Assembly: GCF_030124175.1 (NCBI RefSeq)
Contig: NZ_JASKMT010000014.1
Location: 62,001-126,000, forward strand
Source of the DNA: Streptomyces sp. 549
GTDB lineage: Bacteria > Actinomycetota > Actinomycetes > Streptomycetales > Streptomycetaceae
Direction: 5' to 3'
DNA length: 64,000 nt
Both the position numbers and the translations under genes were made by a program. Shown here in pieces: positions 17,796 to 27,123 of this stretch (positions are counted from its first letter, which is position 1; each line of letters starts with the position of its first letter). The notes under the pieces are model-generated. The model was not told where the DNA came from. It was given only the letters and a program-made list of their open reading frames with translations, and ran no database searches.

Positions 17796-19229
17796 GTGAC
17801 CACCGAGCTGCGTCGGCTGCGCAACTACATCGACGGCGAGTTCCGGGACGCCGAGGACGGGCGTACCACGGAGGTGGTCGACCCGGCGACCGGCGAGACC
17901 TACGCGTTGGCGGCGCTGTCCGGCGCCGCGGACGTGGACGCCGCCATGGCCGCCGCCCGGGCCGCCTTCCCGGCGTGGCGCGACGCCACCCCCGGCACCC
18001 GGCAGCTGGCCGTCCTGAAGATCGCCGAGGCCCTGGAGGCCCGCGCGGACGAGCTGCTTGCCGTCGAGTGCAAGGACACCGGCAAGCCCCTGGAGCTGAC
18101 CCGGCAGGAGGAACTGCCGATGATGCTCGACCAGATTCGCTTCTTCGCCGGGGCCGCCCGCATGCTGGAGGGCAAGTCGGCCGGCGAGTACATGGAGGGA
18201 CTGACGTCCTTCGTACGGCGTGAGCCGGTGGGCGTGTGCGCCCAGGTCGCGCCGTGGAACTACCCCATGATGATGGCCGTGTGGAAGTTCGCCCCGGCGC
18301 TCGCCGCGGGCAACACCGTGGTGCTCAAGCCCTCCGACACCACCCCGGCGTCGGCGGTCTTCATCGCCGAGGTGCTGGGCCAGGTCCTGCCCAAGGGCGT
18401 CTTCAACGTCGTCTGCGGCGACCGCGACACCGGCCGCCTGATGGTCGAGCACAAGACCCCGGCGATGGCCTCCATCACCGGCTCGGTCCGGGCCGGCATG
18501 GAGGTCGCCGCCAGCGCGGCCAAGGACGTCAAGCGTGTGCACCTGGAGCTGGGAGGCAAGGCGCCGGTGCTGGTGTTCGACGACACCGACCTGTCGGCTG
18601 CCGTCGAGGGCATCCGCGACGCGGGCTTCTTCAACGCCGGCCAGGACTGCACCGCGGCCACCCGGGTGCTGGTCCACGAGGACGTGCACGACGAGTTCGT
18701 CGCCGCGCTCGCCAAGGCCGCGGGCGAGGTCAGGACGGGCGACCTCGACGACGAGGACTGCTTCTACGGTCCGCTGAACAACGCGGTCCACCTGGAGAAG
18801 GTGCAGGGCTTCATCTCCCGGCTGCCCGCGCACGCCAAGGTCGAGGCGGGCGGCGAGCGGGTCGGCGAGAAGGGCTACTTCTTCGCACCGACCGTGGTCT
18901 CCGGGCTGAAGCAGGACGACGAGATCATCCAGAACGAGGTGTTCGGGCCGGTCATCACCGTCCAGCGGTTCAGCGACGAGGCGCAGGCCGTCGAGTGGGC
19001 CAACGGCGTCGAGTACGCGCTGGCCTCCTCGGTGTGGACGAAGGACCACGCCCGCGCCATGCGGCTGTCGAAGGACCTCGACTTCGGCTGCGTGTGGATC
19101 AACACGCACATCCCGCTGGTCGCCGAGATGCCGCACGGCGGGTTCAAGAAGTCCGGCTACGGCAAGGACCTCTCCGCCTACGGCTTCGAGGACTACACCC
19201 GGGTCAAGCACGTCATGACGGCGCTGTGA
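17796..19229 (+). CDS. Gamma-aminobutyraldehyde dehydrogenase
   Basis: A 477-residue NAD(P)-dependent aldehyde dehydrogenase. Catalytic residues are E251 (HLELGGKAP) and C285 (GQDCTAATR), and the cofactor-binding PWNYP is at residues 153-157. Closest in type to PuuC/PatD enzymes that oxidise 4-aminobutyraldehyde to GABA. GTG start with GGAGGG upstream. Divergent from the Lrp-aminotransferase pair, which would supply the aldehyde from putrescine. Confidence 0.88.
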   Translation: MTTELRRLRNYIDGEFRDAEDGRTTEVVDPATGETYALAALSGAADVDAAMAAARAAFPAWRDATPGTRQLAVLKIAEALEARADELLAVECKDTGKPLELTRQEELPMMLDQIRFFAGAARMLEGKSAGEYMEGLTSFVRREPVGVCAQVAPWNYPMMMAVWKFAPALAAGNTVVLKPSDTTPASAVFIAEVLGQVLPKGVFNVVCGDRDTGRLMVEHKTPAMASITGSVRAGMEVAASAAKDVKRVHLELGGKAPVLVFDDTDLSAAVEGIRDAGFFNAGQDCTAATRVLVHEDVHDEFVAALAKAAGEVRTGDLDDEDCFYGPLNNAVHLEKVQGFISRLPAHAKVEAGGERVGEKGYFFAPTVVSGLKQDDEIIQNEVFGPVITVQRFSDEAQAVEWANGVEYALASSVWTKDHARAMRLSKDLDFGCVWINTHIPLVAEMPHGGFKKSGYGKDLSAYGFEDYTRVKHVMTAL

Positions 19230-19299
19230 CCCCGGCTGCCCCGCCGGTCTGAGGCCCCGCCGATCCGCCGGTCCCGCCCGGCTGGCGGCCGCACCTGCG

Positions 19300-19346
19300 A
19301 AGGCCGCCGCCCCGGAACGCGCACCGCGTCCCGGGGCGGCGGCCTT
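19300..19346. terminator. Bidirectional terminator between aldehyde dehydrogenase and deaminase genes
   Basis: AAGGCCGCCGCCCCGG at 19300-19315 pairs perfectly over 16 bp with CCGGGGCGGCGGCCTT at 19331-19346. It lies between convergent genes, so it can serve both. Confidence 0.8.
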
Positions 19347-19376
19347 GCCGTCGGCCGGGGCGTCGGCCGTGGCCGC

Positions 19377-20408
19377 TCAGCCCTGCCAGCCGGCGAGGTG
19401 GCCGCGGATCTCCGCGCGCAGCGCGGCCTTGCCCGCGTCGGGCAGGAAGCTCGCCGACACGGCGTTGAGCGCCAGGTCGGCGACGCCCGCGGCGTCCAGG
19501 CCGAGCAGCCGGGCCGCCACGGCGTACTCGGTGTTGAGGTCGGTGCCGAACATCGGCGGGTCGTCGCTGTTGATCGTGACGGTCACCCCCGCGTCCACCA
19601 GCTCCCGCAGCGGGTGCTCCTCCAGTGACGCCACCGCGCGGGTGGCGAGGTTGGACGTGGGGCACACCTCCAGCGGGATGCCGTGCTCGGCGAGGTGCGC
19701 CAGCAGCTTCGGATCGCGCGCGGAGCTGATGCCGTGCCCGATCCGTTCGGCACGCAGCGACACCAGCGCGTCCCAGACGGTCCCCGGGCCGGTGGTCTCA
19801 CCGGCGTGCGGCACGCTGCGCAGCCCCTCGGCGATCGCCCGGTCGAAGTACGGCTTGAACTGCGGACGGGGCACGCCGATCTCCGGGCCGCCGAGGCCGA
19901 ACGAGACCAGGCCCTCCGGTCGCAGCTCGCAGGCGATGCGCGCGGTCTCCTCGGCCGCCTCAAGACCCGCCTCGCCGGGGATGTCGAAGCACCAGCGCAG
20001 CACCACGCCCAGCTCCGCCTCGGCCGCCTTGCGGGCGTCCTCGATGGCCTCGACGAAGGCCACGTCGGGAATGCCGCGCCGGGTCGAGCTGAACGGCGTC
20101 ACCGTCAGCTCGGCGTAGCGGATGTTCTGCTCCGCCATGTCCCGGGCCACCTCGAAGGTGAGCAGCCGTACGTCCTCCGCGTCCCGGATCAGGTCGACCA
20201 CGGACAGGTAGACCTCCACGAAGTGCGCGAAGTCCTGGAACGTGAAGTAGTCGGCGAGCGCGTCCACGTCGGCCGGCACGGCCCCGCCCGGGTGCCGGGC
20301 GGCCAGCTCGGCGACGATGCGCGGCGAGGCGGAGCCGACGTGGTGCACGTGCAGTTCGGCCTTGGGCAGGCCGGCGACGAAGGCGGTGAGGTCGGGCAGC
20401 TCGGACAA
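19377..20408 (-). CDS. Adenosine deaminase family protein
   Basis: A 343-residue amidohydrolase-fold deaminase. Zinc ligands are H20 and H22 (ELHVHHVGSAS), a His in PHAGETTGPG near residue 201 and the Asp pair in INSDDPP. ERIGHGIS carries the catalytic His. The classical LHxHLDGS is here HVHHVGSAS, a variant that may mark a different substrate. Menaquinone-pathway aminodeoxyfutalosine deaminases belong to this superfamily and are an alternative to adenosine. TTG start at 20408 with GGAGG upstream. Confidence 0.85.
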   Translation of the reverse strand: MSELPDLTAFVAGLPKAELHVHHVGSASPRIVAELAARHPGGAVPADVDALADYFTFQDFAHFVEVYLSVVDLIRDAEDVRLLTFEVARDMAEQNIRYAELTVTPFSSTRRGIPDVAFVEAIEDARKAAEAELGVVLRWCFDIPGEAGLEAAEETARIACELRPEGLVSFGLGGPEIGVPRPQFKPYFDRAIAEGLRSVPHAGETTGPGTVWDALVSLRAERIGHGISSARDPKLLAHLAEHGIPLEVCPTSNLATRAVASLEEHPLRELVDAGVTVTINSDDPPMFGTDLNTEYAVAARLLGLDAAGVADLALNAVSASFLPDAGKAALRAEIRGHLAGWQG

Positions 20409-20502
20409 GGTAATCCTCCGGTGGCAGGGGCGCCCGTCATCGTATGCGGGCGTGACAGGGGGCGCGCATACGATGAGGGCGAACCAGCACCGGGGAGGGG
20501 CT

Positions 20503-21201
20503 ATGGCTTACGAACAGGGTCGAGCGGCGGAACCGAACCCCTGGGCACCACCGGGGGAGCAGCCGCCGCAGACCCCGCCCGGCCCGCAGCCGCCGTACGC
20601 GGCGGCGCCGGCGGGCCCCCCGCCGTACGCGTGGGACCGGCCGCAGCCCGCGACCGGCGGCCCGCCCGCCGGCCACGGCGTGCCGCCGGTGCCGCCCGCG
20701 CCGTCCCCCGCGCCGGGCACACCGCCCGGCGGATACGGCTACCCGACCGGACCGCCCGGCGGCTACGGCCACCCGGCCGGACCCGGCTACGCCGCACCGC
20801 CGCCCCAGGCGACGACGCACGGCTACGCGGGCTGGGCGCCGCACGCGCCGAAGCCGCCGACCAGCGGCATCTGCACGGCGTCCATGGTGGTCGGCATCGT
20901 CGCCATGGTGCTCACCCTCACCGTGTGGGGCGCCTTCCTGGGCATCCTGGCCGGTCCGGTCGCGCTCGGCCTCGCCATCGCGGCCCGGCGCCGCATCAAC
21001 CGCGGCACCGCCCACGGCAGCGGCTTCGCCACCGCCGGGCTGGTGCTCGGCATCGTCTCGACCGTGCTCTCCGCAGTGTTCGTCGCGCTGCTTCTCGCGC
21101 TGATCGTCACCGCATCCTCGGAGGAGGACTTCGGACCCGGCTACGACGAGTACGGGTACGACGCAGCTGTAGGCCATCCGGAGACAGAATTCGTCGTGTA
21201 A
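20503..21201 (+). CDS. DUF4190-like membrane protein with Pro/Gly-rich N-terminus
   Basis: A 232-residue protein. Residues 1-120 are a Pro/Gly/Tyr-rich, probably disordered leader with GGYG repeats. Two membrane segments follow (VVGIVAMVLTLTVWGAFLGI and the GLVLGIVSTVLSAVFVALLL region) separated by a basic loop, then a short acidic tail. This is the DUF4190 arrangement, common in actinomycetes and of unknown function. ATG at 20503 with GGGGAGGGG upstream. Confidence 0.8.
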   Translation: MAYEQGRAAEPNPWAPPGEQPPQTPPGPQPPYAAAPAGPPPYAWDRPQPATGGPPAGHGVPPVPPAPSPAPGTPPGGYGYPTGPPGGYGHPAGPGYAAPPPQATTHGYAGWAPHAPKPPTSGICTASMVVGIVAMVLTLTVWGAFLGILAGPVALGLAIAARRRINRGTAHGSGFATAGLVLGIVSTVLSAVFVALLLALIVTASSEEDFGPGYDEYGYDAAVGHPETEFVV

Positions 21202-21308
21202 TCAAAAGGCAACGACGGAATCCCTTGTTCAAGTGACGAACTCCTGTCAGGATCGGCCACCATCACCGGCCGACGCCACGTCACGCCCATGTGAGGCAGG
21301 AGAGCTCG

Positions 21309-22835
21309 ATGGTCCAGAGGTTCGACGTAGCCGTCCGCTTCGCGGACGGTGCCCAGTACCTTGACGGCAAGCCCGCGCGGGGCACCTCGGGGCGCACCCA
21401 GGTGATCACCGACCCGGCCACCGGCGAACAGGTGCACAGCTACGCGCTCGCCTCGACCGCCGACGTGGACGACGCCGTGGCCGCCGCCTCCCGGGCCCTG
21501 CCCGGCTGGGCGGGCGCCACCCCGGCCGAGCGCTCCGACGCGCTGCACCGCCTCGCCGGGGTGCTCGCCGAGCGGGCCGGTGAGTTCGCCTACGCCGAGT
21601 CACTCCAGTGCGGCAAGCCGGTCCGGCTCACCACCGAGTTCGACGTGCCCGGCTCGGTGGACAACACGGCGTTCTTCGCCGGAGCGGCCCGCCACCTGTC
21701 GGGCACGGCCGCCGCCGAGTACAGCGGCGACCACACCTCCGCGGTGCGCCGTGAACCCGTCGGTGTCGTCGGCTCCATCGCCCCCTGGAACTACCCGCTG
21801 CAGATGGCCGCCTGGAAGGTGCTGCCGGCCGTCGCCGCCGGGAACACCATCGTGCTCAAGCCCGCCGAGACCACCCCGCTGACCTCCCTGATGTTCGCGG
21901 CGGCCGCCACCGAGGCCGGCCTCCCGGACGGCGTGGTCAACATCGTCTGCGGCACCGGCCCCGACGCGGGCGAGCACCTCGTCGGCCACCCCGACGTGGC
22001 CATGACCTCCTTCACCGGCTCCACCGGCGTCGGCCGCCGGGTCGCGGAGATCGCCACCCGCACGGTCAAGCGCCTGCACCTGGAACTCGGCGGCAAGGCG
22101 CCCTTCGTGGTCTTCGACGACGCCGACCTGGAGGCGGCCGTCCACGGCGCGGTCGCCGGATCGCTGATCAACACCGGCCAGGACTGCACCGCCGCGACCC
22201 GCGCCTACGTGCAGCGCCCGCTGTACGAGGCGTTCGTCGAGGGCGTCGCCGACCTGATGGCCGCCGTCCGGCTCGGCGACCCCTTCGACCCCGGCACCGA
22301 TCTCGGGCCGCTGATCTCCCACGCCCACCGCGACCGCGTCGCCGGCTTCGTCGAACGCGCCCGGTCCTACGCCACCGTGGTCACCGGCGGCGGCCCGCCG
22401 GACTTCGCGGACGGGGACCGATCCGCCCGGGGCGCCTTCTACCTGCCGACGCTGGTCACCGGAGCACCGCAGGACAGCGAGATCGTCCAGCACGAGGTCT
22501 TCGGTCCCGTGCTCACCGTGCTGCCCTTCGACAGCGACGACGAAGGGCTGGCCCTCGCCAACGACACGCCGTACGGGCTTGCGGCGTCCGCCTGGTCGAG
22601 GGACGTCTACCGCGCGGCCCGCGCCGGCCGGGAGCTGCGGGCGGGGTGCGTGTGGATCAATGACCACATCCCGATCATCAGCGAGATGCCGCACGGCGGC
22701 TTCGGCGCCTCCGGCCACGGCAAGGACATGTCCGCCTACTCCTTCGAGGAGTACACACAGATCAAGCACGTCATGCAGGACAACACCGCGGTCGCCCGCA
22801 AGGACTGGCACCGCACGGTCTTCGGCATCCGCTGA
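21309..22835 (+). CDS. Aldehyde dehydrogenase, aminobutyraldehyde type
   Basis: A 508-residue NAD(P)-dependent aldehyde dehydrogenase with E259 (HLELGGKAP) and C293 (GQDCTAATR) as catalytic residues. Highly similar in motif detail to the enzyme at 17796 (same APWNYP, GQDCTAATR and a shared HIPxxxEMPHGGF ending). Precedes the PotDABC-like genes and FAD oxidoreductase, so it probably oxidises the aldehyde released by that oxidase from an imported polyamine. ATG at 21309 with AGGAGAG upstream. Confidence 0.88.
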   Translation: MVQRFDVAVRFADGAQYLDGKPARGTSGRTQVITDPATGEQVHSYALASTADVDDAVAAASRALPGWAGATPAERSDALHRLAGVLAERAGEFAYAESLQCGKPVRLTTEFDVPGSVDNTAFFAGAARHLSGTAAAEYSGDHTSAVRREPVGVVGSIAPWNYPLQMAAWKVLPAVAAGNTIVLKPAETTPLTSLMFAAAATEAGLPDGVVNIVCGTGPDAGEHLVGHPDVAMTSFTGSTGVGRRVAEIATRTVKRLHLELGGKAPFVVFDDADLEAAVHGAVAGSLINTGQDCTAATRAYVQRPLYEAFVEGVADLMAAVRLGDPFDPGTDLGPLISHAHRDRVAGFVERARSYATVVTGGGPPDFADGDRSARGAFYLPTLVTGAPQDSEIVQHEVFGPVLTVLPFDSDDEGLALANDTPYGLAASAWSRDVYRAARAGRELRAGCVWINDHIPIISEMPHGGFGASGHGKDMSAYSFEEYTQIKHVMQDNTAVARKDWHRTVFGIR

Positions 22836-22872
22836 GCGGCACCGCCGCCCAGCGTCAGCCGGCCCGCCCAGC

Positions 22873-22891
22873 GGCCGGGCACCGCCCGGCC
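22873..22891 (+). terminator. Short hairpin between aldehyde dehydrogenase and potD-like gene
   Basis: GGCCGGGC at 22873-22880 pairs with GCCCGGCC at 22884-22891 around ACC. Could terminate or only attenuate. The next gene begins 45 nt later. Confidence 0.5.
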
Positions 22892-22936
22892 ACCCCCCAC
22901 TCCTTCCCTGACCCCTTCCAGGAAGGCAGTACTCCA

Positions 22937-24214
22937 ATGGCTTCCCCTCCCAACCCTCCCGACCCCCGCACCGCCGACGACCTCTGCGCCGGCCTGCCCG
23001 ACCCGGTCCGCGCCGCCTGGCAGCGCAGCCTCACCTCCGGACGCGCCGCGATGTCCCGCCGCCGCCTCCTCACCGGCGCCTCCGCGGTGGCCGGTGCCGG
23101 ACTGCTCGCCGCCTGCGGCATCCCGCCCGCCCAGGGCGGCGCGGGCACCGAACCGGACGCCACCGAGGACCGCTCGGACCGCGAGAAGACACTCACCTTC
23201 TCCAACTGGCCGCTCTACATCGACGTCGACGACGACAACGAGAGCCTGCGCCCCACCCTCGCCGCCTTCCAGCGGGAGTCCGGCATCAAGGTCAAGTACA
23301 TCGAGGACGTCAACGACAACAACGAGTTCTACGGCAAGATCAGGCCGCAGCTCGCCGCAGGCCAGGACACCGGCCGGGACCTCGTCTGCCTCACCGACTG
23401 GATGGCAGGCCGCCTCATCCGGCAGGGCTGGGCCCAGCGACTGGACCCGGCGAACATGCTCAACGCCGTCGCCAACCTGGAACCCCGCTTCCGCACCGCG
23501 CCGCACGACCCGGGCCGCCAGTTCAGCTACCCGTGGGCCGGTATCGCCACCGTCGTCGCCTACAACAAGAAGGCCACCAGAGGCAAGGCCGTCACCAGTG
23601 TCAGCCAGCTCCTGGAGGACGAGTCGCTGCGCGGACGCGTCTCACTGCTCACCGAGATGCAGGACACCGTCGGGCTGACCCTGCTCGACATGGGCAAGGA
23701 CTCCACCAAGTTCACCGCCGACGACTTCGACGCGGCGATCGCCCGCATCCAGAAGGCCGTCGACACCAAGCAGGTCCGCCGGTTCACCGGCAATGACTAC
23801 GTCGACGAACTCGACCGCGGCGACATCGCGGCCTGCGTCGCCTGGGCCGGGGACATCGTCCAGCTCCAGCTCGACAACCCCGACGTGGAGTTCGCCATCC
23901 CCGACGCCGGCTACCTCTTCGGCACCGACGACCTGCTGGTGCCCGCCGGGTCCAAGCACAAGAAGAACGCCGAGACGCTCATCGACTACTACTACCGGCC
24001 CGAGGTCGCCGCGGAGCTGGCCGCCTGGGTCAACTACATCACTCCCGTCGCCGGAGCCGGGGAAGAGCTGGCGAAGATCGACGAGGACCTGGCGGGAGAC
24101 CCGCTGATCGTGCCGGACGCCGCCATGATCGCGAAGGGCCGGAACTTCCGGCCGCTCTCCGCAGCCGAGGAGAGCGACTTCGAGGACAAGTTCGCCAAAC
24201 TGATCGGCGCCTGA
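22937..24214 (+). CDS. potD: Spermidine/putrescine-type ABC substrate-binding lipoprotein
   Basis: A 425-residue PotD-like binding protein. A 38-residue cytoplasmic leader precedes a twin-arginine-like lipoprotein signal: SRRRLL at residues 40-45 and lipobox LLAAC with C60. This points to Tat export and lipidation. The mature part (FSNWPLYIDVDDDN, IKVKYIEDVNDNNEF) matches polyamine-binding proteins. First gene of a tightly packed transporter operon with potABC-like genes and an FAD oxidoreductase. Confidence 0.9.
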   Translation: MASPPNPPDPRTADDLCAGLPDPVRAAWQRSLTSGRAAMSRRRLLTGASAVAGAGLLAACGIPPAQGGAGTEPDATEDRSDREKTLTFSNWPLYIDVDDDNESLRPTLAAFQRESGIKVKYIEDVNDNNEFYGKIRPQLAAGQDTGRDLVCLTDWMAGRLIRQGWAQRLDPANMLNAVANLEPRFRTAPHDPGRQFSYPWAGIATVVAYNKKATRGKAVTSVSQLLEDESLRGRVSLLTEMQDTVGLTLLDMGKDSTKFTADDFDAAIARIQKAVDTKQVRRFTGNDYVDELDRGDIAACVAWAGDIVQLQLDNPDVEFAIPDAGYLFGTDDLLVPAGSKHKKNAETLIDYYYRPEVAAELAAWVNYITPVAGAGEELAKIDEDLAGDPLIVPDAAMIAKGRNFRPLSAAEESDFEDKFAKLIGA

Positions 24215-24252
24215 CGCGCCCCGGACCTCCCTTTCGAAAGACGGCCCGCCAC

Positions 24253-25380
24253 ATGACTGCCATCACTCTTTCCCAGGTCAGCAAGGTCTACGGGGACGTC
24301 ACCGCGGTGCACCCCCTGGACCTCACCATTCCCGAGGGCTCCTTCTTCGCGCTGCTCGGCGCGTCCGGCTGCGGCAAGACGACCACCCTGCGGATGATCG
24401 CCGGGCTGGAGGAACCCACCACCGGCCGGGTCCTGCTCGGCGAGCAGGACATCACCGCACTGCCCCCGCACCGGCGGCCCGTCAACACCGTCTTCCAGAA
24501 CTACGCACTGTTCCCGCACCTCAGCGTGCACGACAACGTCGCCTTCGGGCTGCGCCGCCGCGGCATCACCTCCGTCACCAAGCAGGTCGAGGAGATGCTC
24601 GAGCTCGTCGAGCTGGGCGGCCTGGGCCGCCGCCGGCCCCGTCAGCTCTCCGGCGGCCAGCAGCAGCGGGTGGCGCTCGCCCGGGCCCTCATCAACCGGC
24701 CCAGCGTGCTGCTGCTCGACGAACCCCTCGGCGCGCTCGACCTGAAGCTCCGCCGCCAGATGCAGCTGGAGCTCAAGCGCATCCAGACCGACGTCGGCAT
24801 CACCTTCGTGCACGTCACCCACGACCAGGAGGAGGCCATGACGATGGCCGACTCCGTCGCGGTGATGTACGGCGGCCGGGTCGAGCAGCAGGGCGCGCCC
24901 GCCGAGCTGTACGAGAACCCGCGCAGCACTTTCGTGGCCAACTTCCTCGGCACGTCCAACCTGGTCAGGGCCGACGTCGAGGACACCTCCGGCCCCGAGC
25001 TGACGCTCACCGCCGCCGGCAGCACCCTGCGGCTGCCCGCCGGACGTGCCCCCGAGGGCACGGCCCGCGGCAGCGCGGTGTTCGCCGGGGTCCGGCCCGA
25101 GAAGATCACCATGGTGGCCGCCGACGCCGCGGACACCGTGCCGGCCGGGCACAACCAGCTCACCGGCACCATCACCGACGCCGGTTTCCTCGGCGTCTCC
25201 ACGCACTACCTGGTGAGCAGTCCCGCCAACCCGGAACTCGCCGTCTACGCGCAGAACACCGGTCTGGGCGCCCGCCTCACCCCCGGCACCGACGTGGTCC
25301 TGCACTGGCAGCCGGAGCACACCTTCGCGCTCGACGCCTCGCAGGCCATCGACGCCGGCACCGAGGAGGCGACCGTCTGA
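24253..25380 (+). CDS. potA: Polyamine ABC transporter ATP-binding protein
   Basis: A 375-residue importer ATPase. Walker A is GASGCGKTT (residues 36-44), the signature LSGGQQQR, Walker B LLLDEP and the switch His in VTHDQEEAM. After about residue 240 a TOBE domain follows. The stop codon shares its last base with the ATG of the next permease gene (TGATG). Confidence 0.94.
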   Translation: MTAITLSQVSKVYGDVTAVHPLDLTIPEGSFFALLGASGCGKTTTLRMIAGLEEPTTGRVLLGEQDITALPPHRRPVNTVFQNYALFPHLSVHDNVAFGLRRRGITSVTKQVEEMLELVELGGLGRRRPRQLSGGQQQRVALARALINRPSVLLLDEPLGALDLKLRRQMQLELKRIQTDVGITFVHVTHDQEEAMTMADSVAVMYGGRVEQQGAPAELYENPRSTFVANFLGTSNLVRADVEDTSGPELTLTAAGSTLRLPAGRAPEGTARGSAVFAGVRPEKITMVAADAADTVPAGHNQLTGTITDAGFLGVSTHYLVSSPANPELAVYAQNTGLGARLTPGTDVVLHWQPEHTFALDASQAIDAGTEEATV

Positions 25381-26306
25381 TGACCGCGCCCCCCACCATC
25401 AAGGCGGTGGCCCCCGACGCCCCGCCGGCCGCGCCGCCGCCCAGACGCCGCCGAGCCACCGCCTACTGGCTGCTGCTGCCCGCCGGACTGTGGTTGGCCG
25501 TCTTCTTCGTGGCGCCGCTGTTCTACCAGGCCTCCACCTCGGTGCAGACCGGCTCGCTCGAAGAGGGCTACCGCGTCACCTGGCACTTCGCCACCTACTG
25601 GGAGGCGCTGCAGAACTACGGCCCGCACTTCCTGCGCTCATTCGGCTACGCGGCCACCGCCACCGTGCTCTGCCTGGTCATCGGCTACCCGCTGGCCTAC
25701 CTCATCGCGTTCCGGGCGGGCCGCTGGCGCGCGCTGCTGCTCGTCATGGTCATCGCGCCCTTCTTCACCAGCTTCCTCATCCGCACCCTCGCCTGGAAGA
25801 CGATCCTCTCCGACGGCGGCCCGGTCGTCTCCGTGCTGGGCGCGGTCGGCGTGCTGGACGTCACCAGCTGGCTGGGCCTGACCTCGGAGAGCCGGGTGCT
25901 GGCGACGCCGCTCGCAGTGGTCTGCGGCCTCACCTACAACTTCCTCCCCTTCATGATCCTGCCGCTGTACGGCTCGCTGGAACGCATCGAGCCGAGCCTG
26001 CACGAGGCCGCCCGCGACCTGTACGCGACGCCCGCCACCACCTTCCGCAAGGTGACGTTCCCGCTGTCGCTGCCCGGAGTCGTCGCCGGCACCCTGCTCA
26101 CCTTCATCCCGGCGTCCGGCGACTACATCAACGCCCAGCTGCTGGGGTCGCCGAACGAGCAGATGGTCGGCAACGCCATCCAGAAGCAGTTCCTCAACGT
26201 CCTGGACTACCCGACGGCCGCCGCCATGTCGTTCCTCCTCATGGCGCTGATCCTCGTCATGGTCACCGTGTACATGCGCAGAGCGGGAACGGAGGACCTC
26301 GTCTGA
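25380..26306 (+). CDS. potB: Polyamine ABC transporter permease (PotB-like)
   Basis: A 308-residue permease with six membrane segments after a Pro/Ala/Arg-rich cytoplasmic leader of about 25 residues. The cytoplasmic coupling loop is EAARDLYATPATTFRKV, and the following SGDYINAQLLG resembles PotB. Overlaps potA by one base and potC by one base, so all three should be co-translated. Confidence 0.92.
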   Translation: MTAPPTIKAVAPDAPPAAPPPRRRRATAYWLLLPAGLWLAVFFVAPLFYQASTSVQTGSLEEGYRVTWHFATYWEALQNYGPHFLRSFGYAATATVLCLVIGYPLAYLIAFRAGRWRALLLVMVIAPFFTSFLIRTLAWKTILSDGGPVVSVLGAVGVLDVTSWLGLTSESRVLATPLAVVCGLTYNFLPFMILPLYGSLERIEPSLHEAARDLYATPATTFRKVTFPLSLPGVVAGTLLTFIPASGDYINAQLLGSPNEQMVGNAIQKQFLNVLDYPTAAAMSFLLMALILVMVTVYMRRAGTEDLV

Positions 26307-27121
26307 TGTCCGCCATGCTGACCTCCACCACCCGCTGGGTCCGCCGCAACCTCGTGGTGATCGCCGGACTGATGGCCCTGGCCTACCTGCTGGTGCCCAA
26401 CTTCGTGGTGCTGCTGCTCTCCTTCAACAAGCCCGCCGGCCGGTTCAACTACGAGTGGCGGGAGTTCTCCACCGACGCGTGGACCAACCCCTGCGGTGTC
26501 GCCGACATGTGCGGCTCGCTCGGCCTCTCCCTGCGCATCGCGGTGCTCGCCACGCTCGTCGCCACCGTCTTCGGCACGCTCGCCGCGTTCGCGCTGGCCC
26601 GCTACCGCTTCCGCGGCAAGTCCGCCACCCAGGCGCTGGTGTTCCTGCCGATGGCCATGCCGGAGGTCGTCATGGCCGCCTCGCTCGGCACGCTGTTCCT
26701 CAACATGCGGGTCGGCTTCGGCTTCACCACCATCCTCATCGCGCACATCATGTTCTGCCTCAGCTTCGTGGTGGTCGCGGTCAAGGCCCGGGTGACGTCC
26801 ATGGACCCCCGCCTGGAGGAGGCCGCCCGCGACCTCTACGCCGGGCCGCTGCAGACGTTCCTGCGGGTCACGCTGCCGCTCGCCGCGCCCGGCATCGCCG
26901 CCGGGGCCATGCTGAGCTTCGCGCTGTCCTTCGACGACTTCATCATCACGCAGTTCAACGCGGGCCCGTCCACGGTGACCTTCCCGATGTTCGTCTGGGG
27001 CGCCGCGCAGCGCGGCGTTCCCGTGCAGGTCAACGTCATCGGCTCGGCGATGTTCCTCATCGCGGTCACCATCGTGCTCGCCGGCCAGCTGGCCGGCAAC
27101 CGTCGCCAGAGGAGCCACTGA
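26306..27121 (+). CDS. potC: Polyamine ABC transporter permease (PotC-like)
   Basis: A 271-residue permease with six membrane segments. The coupling loop is EEAARDLYAGPLQTFLRV, and LSFALSFDDFIITQF is typical of PotC-type subunits. Forms the channel with the PotB-like protein. The ATG at 26306 overlaps the previous stop codon. The next gene starts 3 nt after the stop. Confidence 0.92.
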   Translation: MSAMLTSTTRWVRRNLVVIAGLMALAYLLVPNFVVLLLSFNKPAGRFNYEWREFSTDAWTNPCGVADMCGSLGLSLRIAVLATLVATVFGTLAAFALARYRFRGKSATQALVFLPMAMPEVVMAASLGTLFLNMRVGFGFTTILIAHIMFCLSFVVVAVKARVTSMDPRLEEAARDLYAGPLQTFLRVTLPLAAPGIAAGAMLSFALSFDDFIITQFNAGPSTVTFPMFVWGAAQRGVPVQVNVIGSAMFLIAVTIVLAGQLAGNRRQRSH

Positions 27122-27123
27122 CC

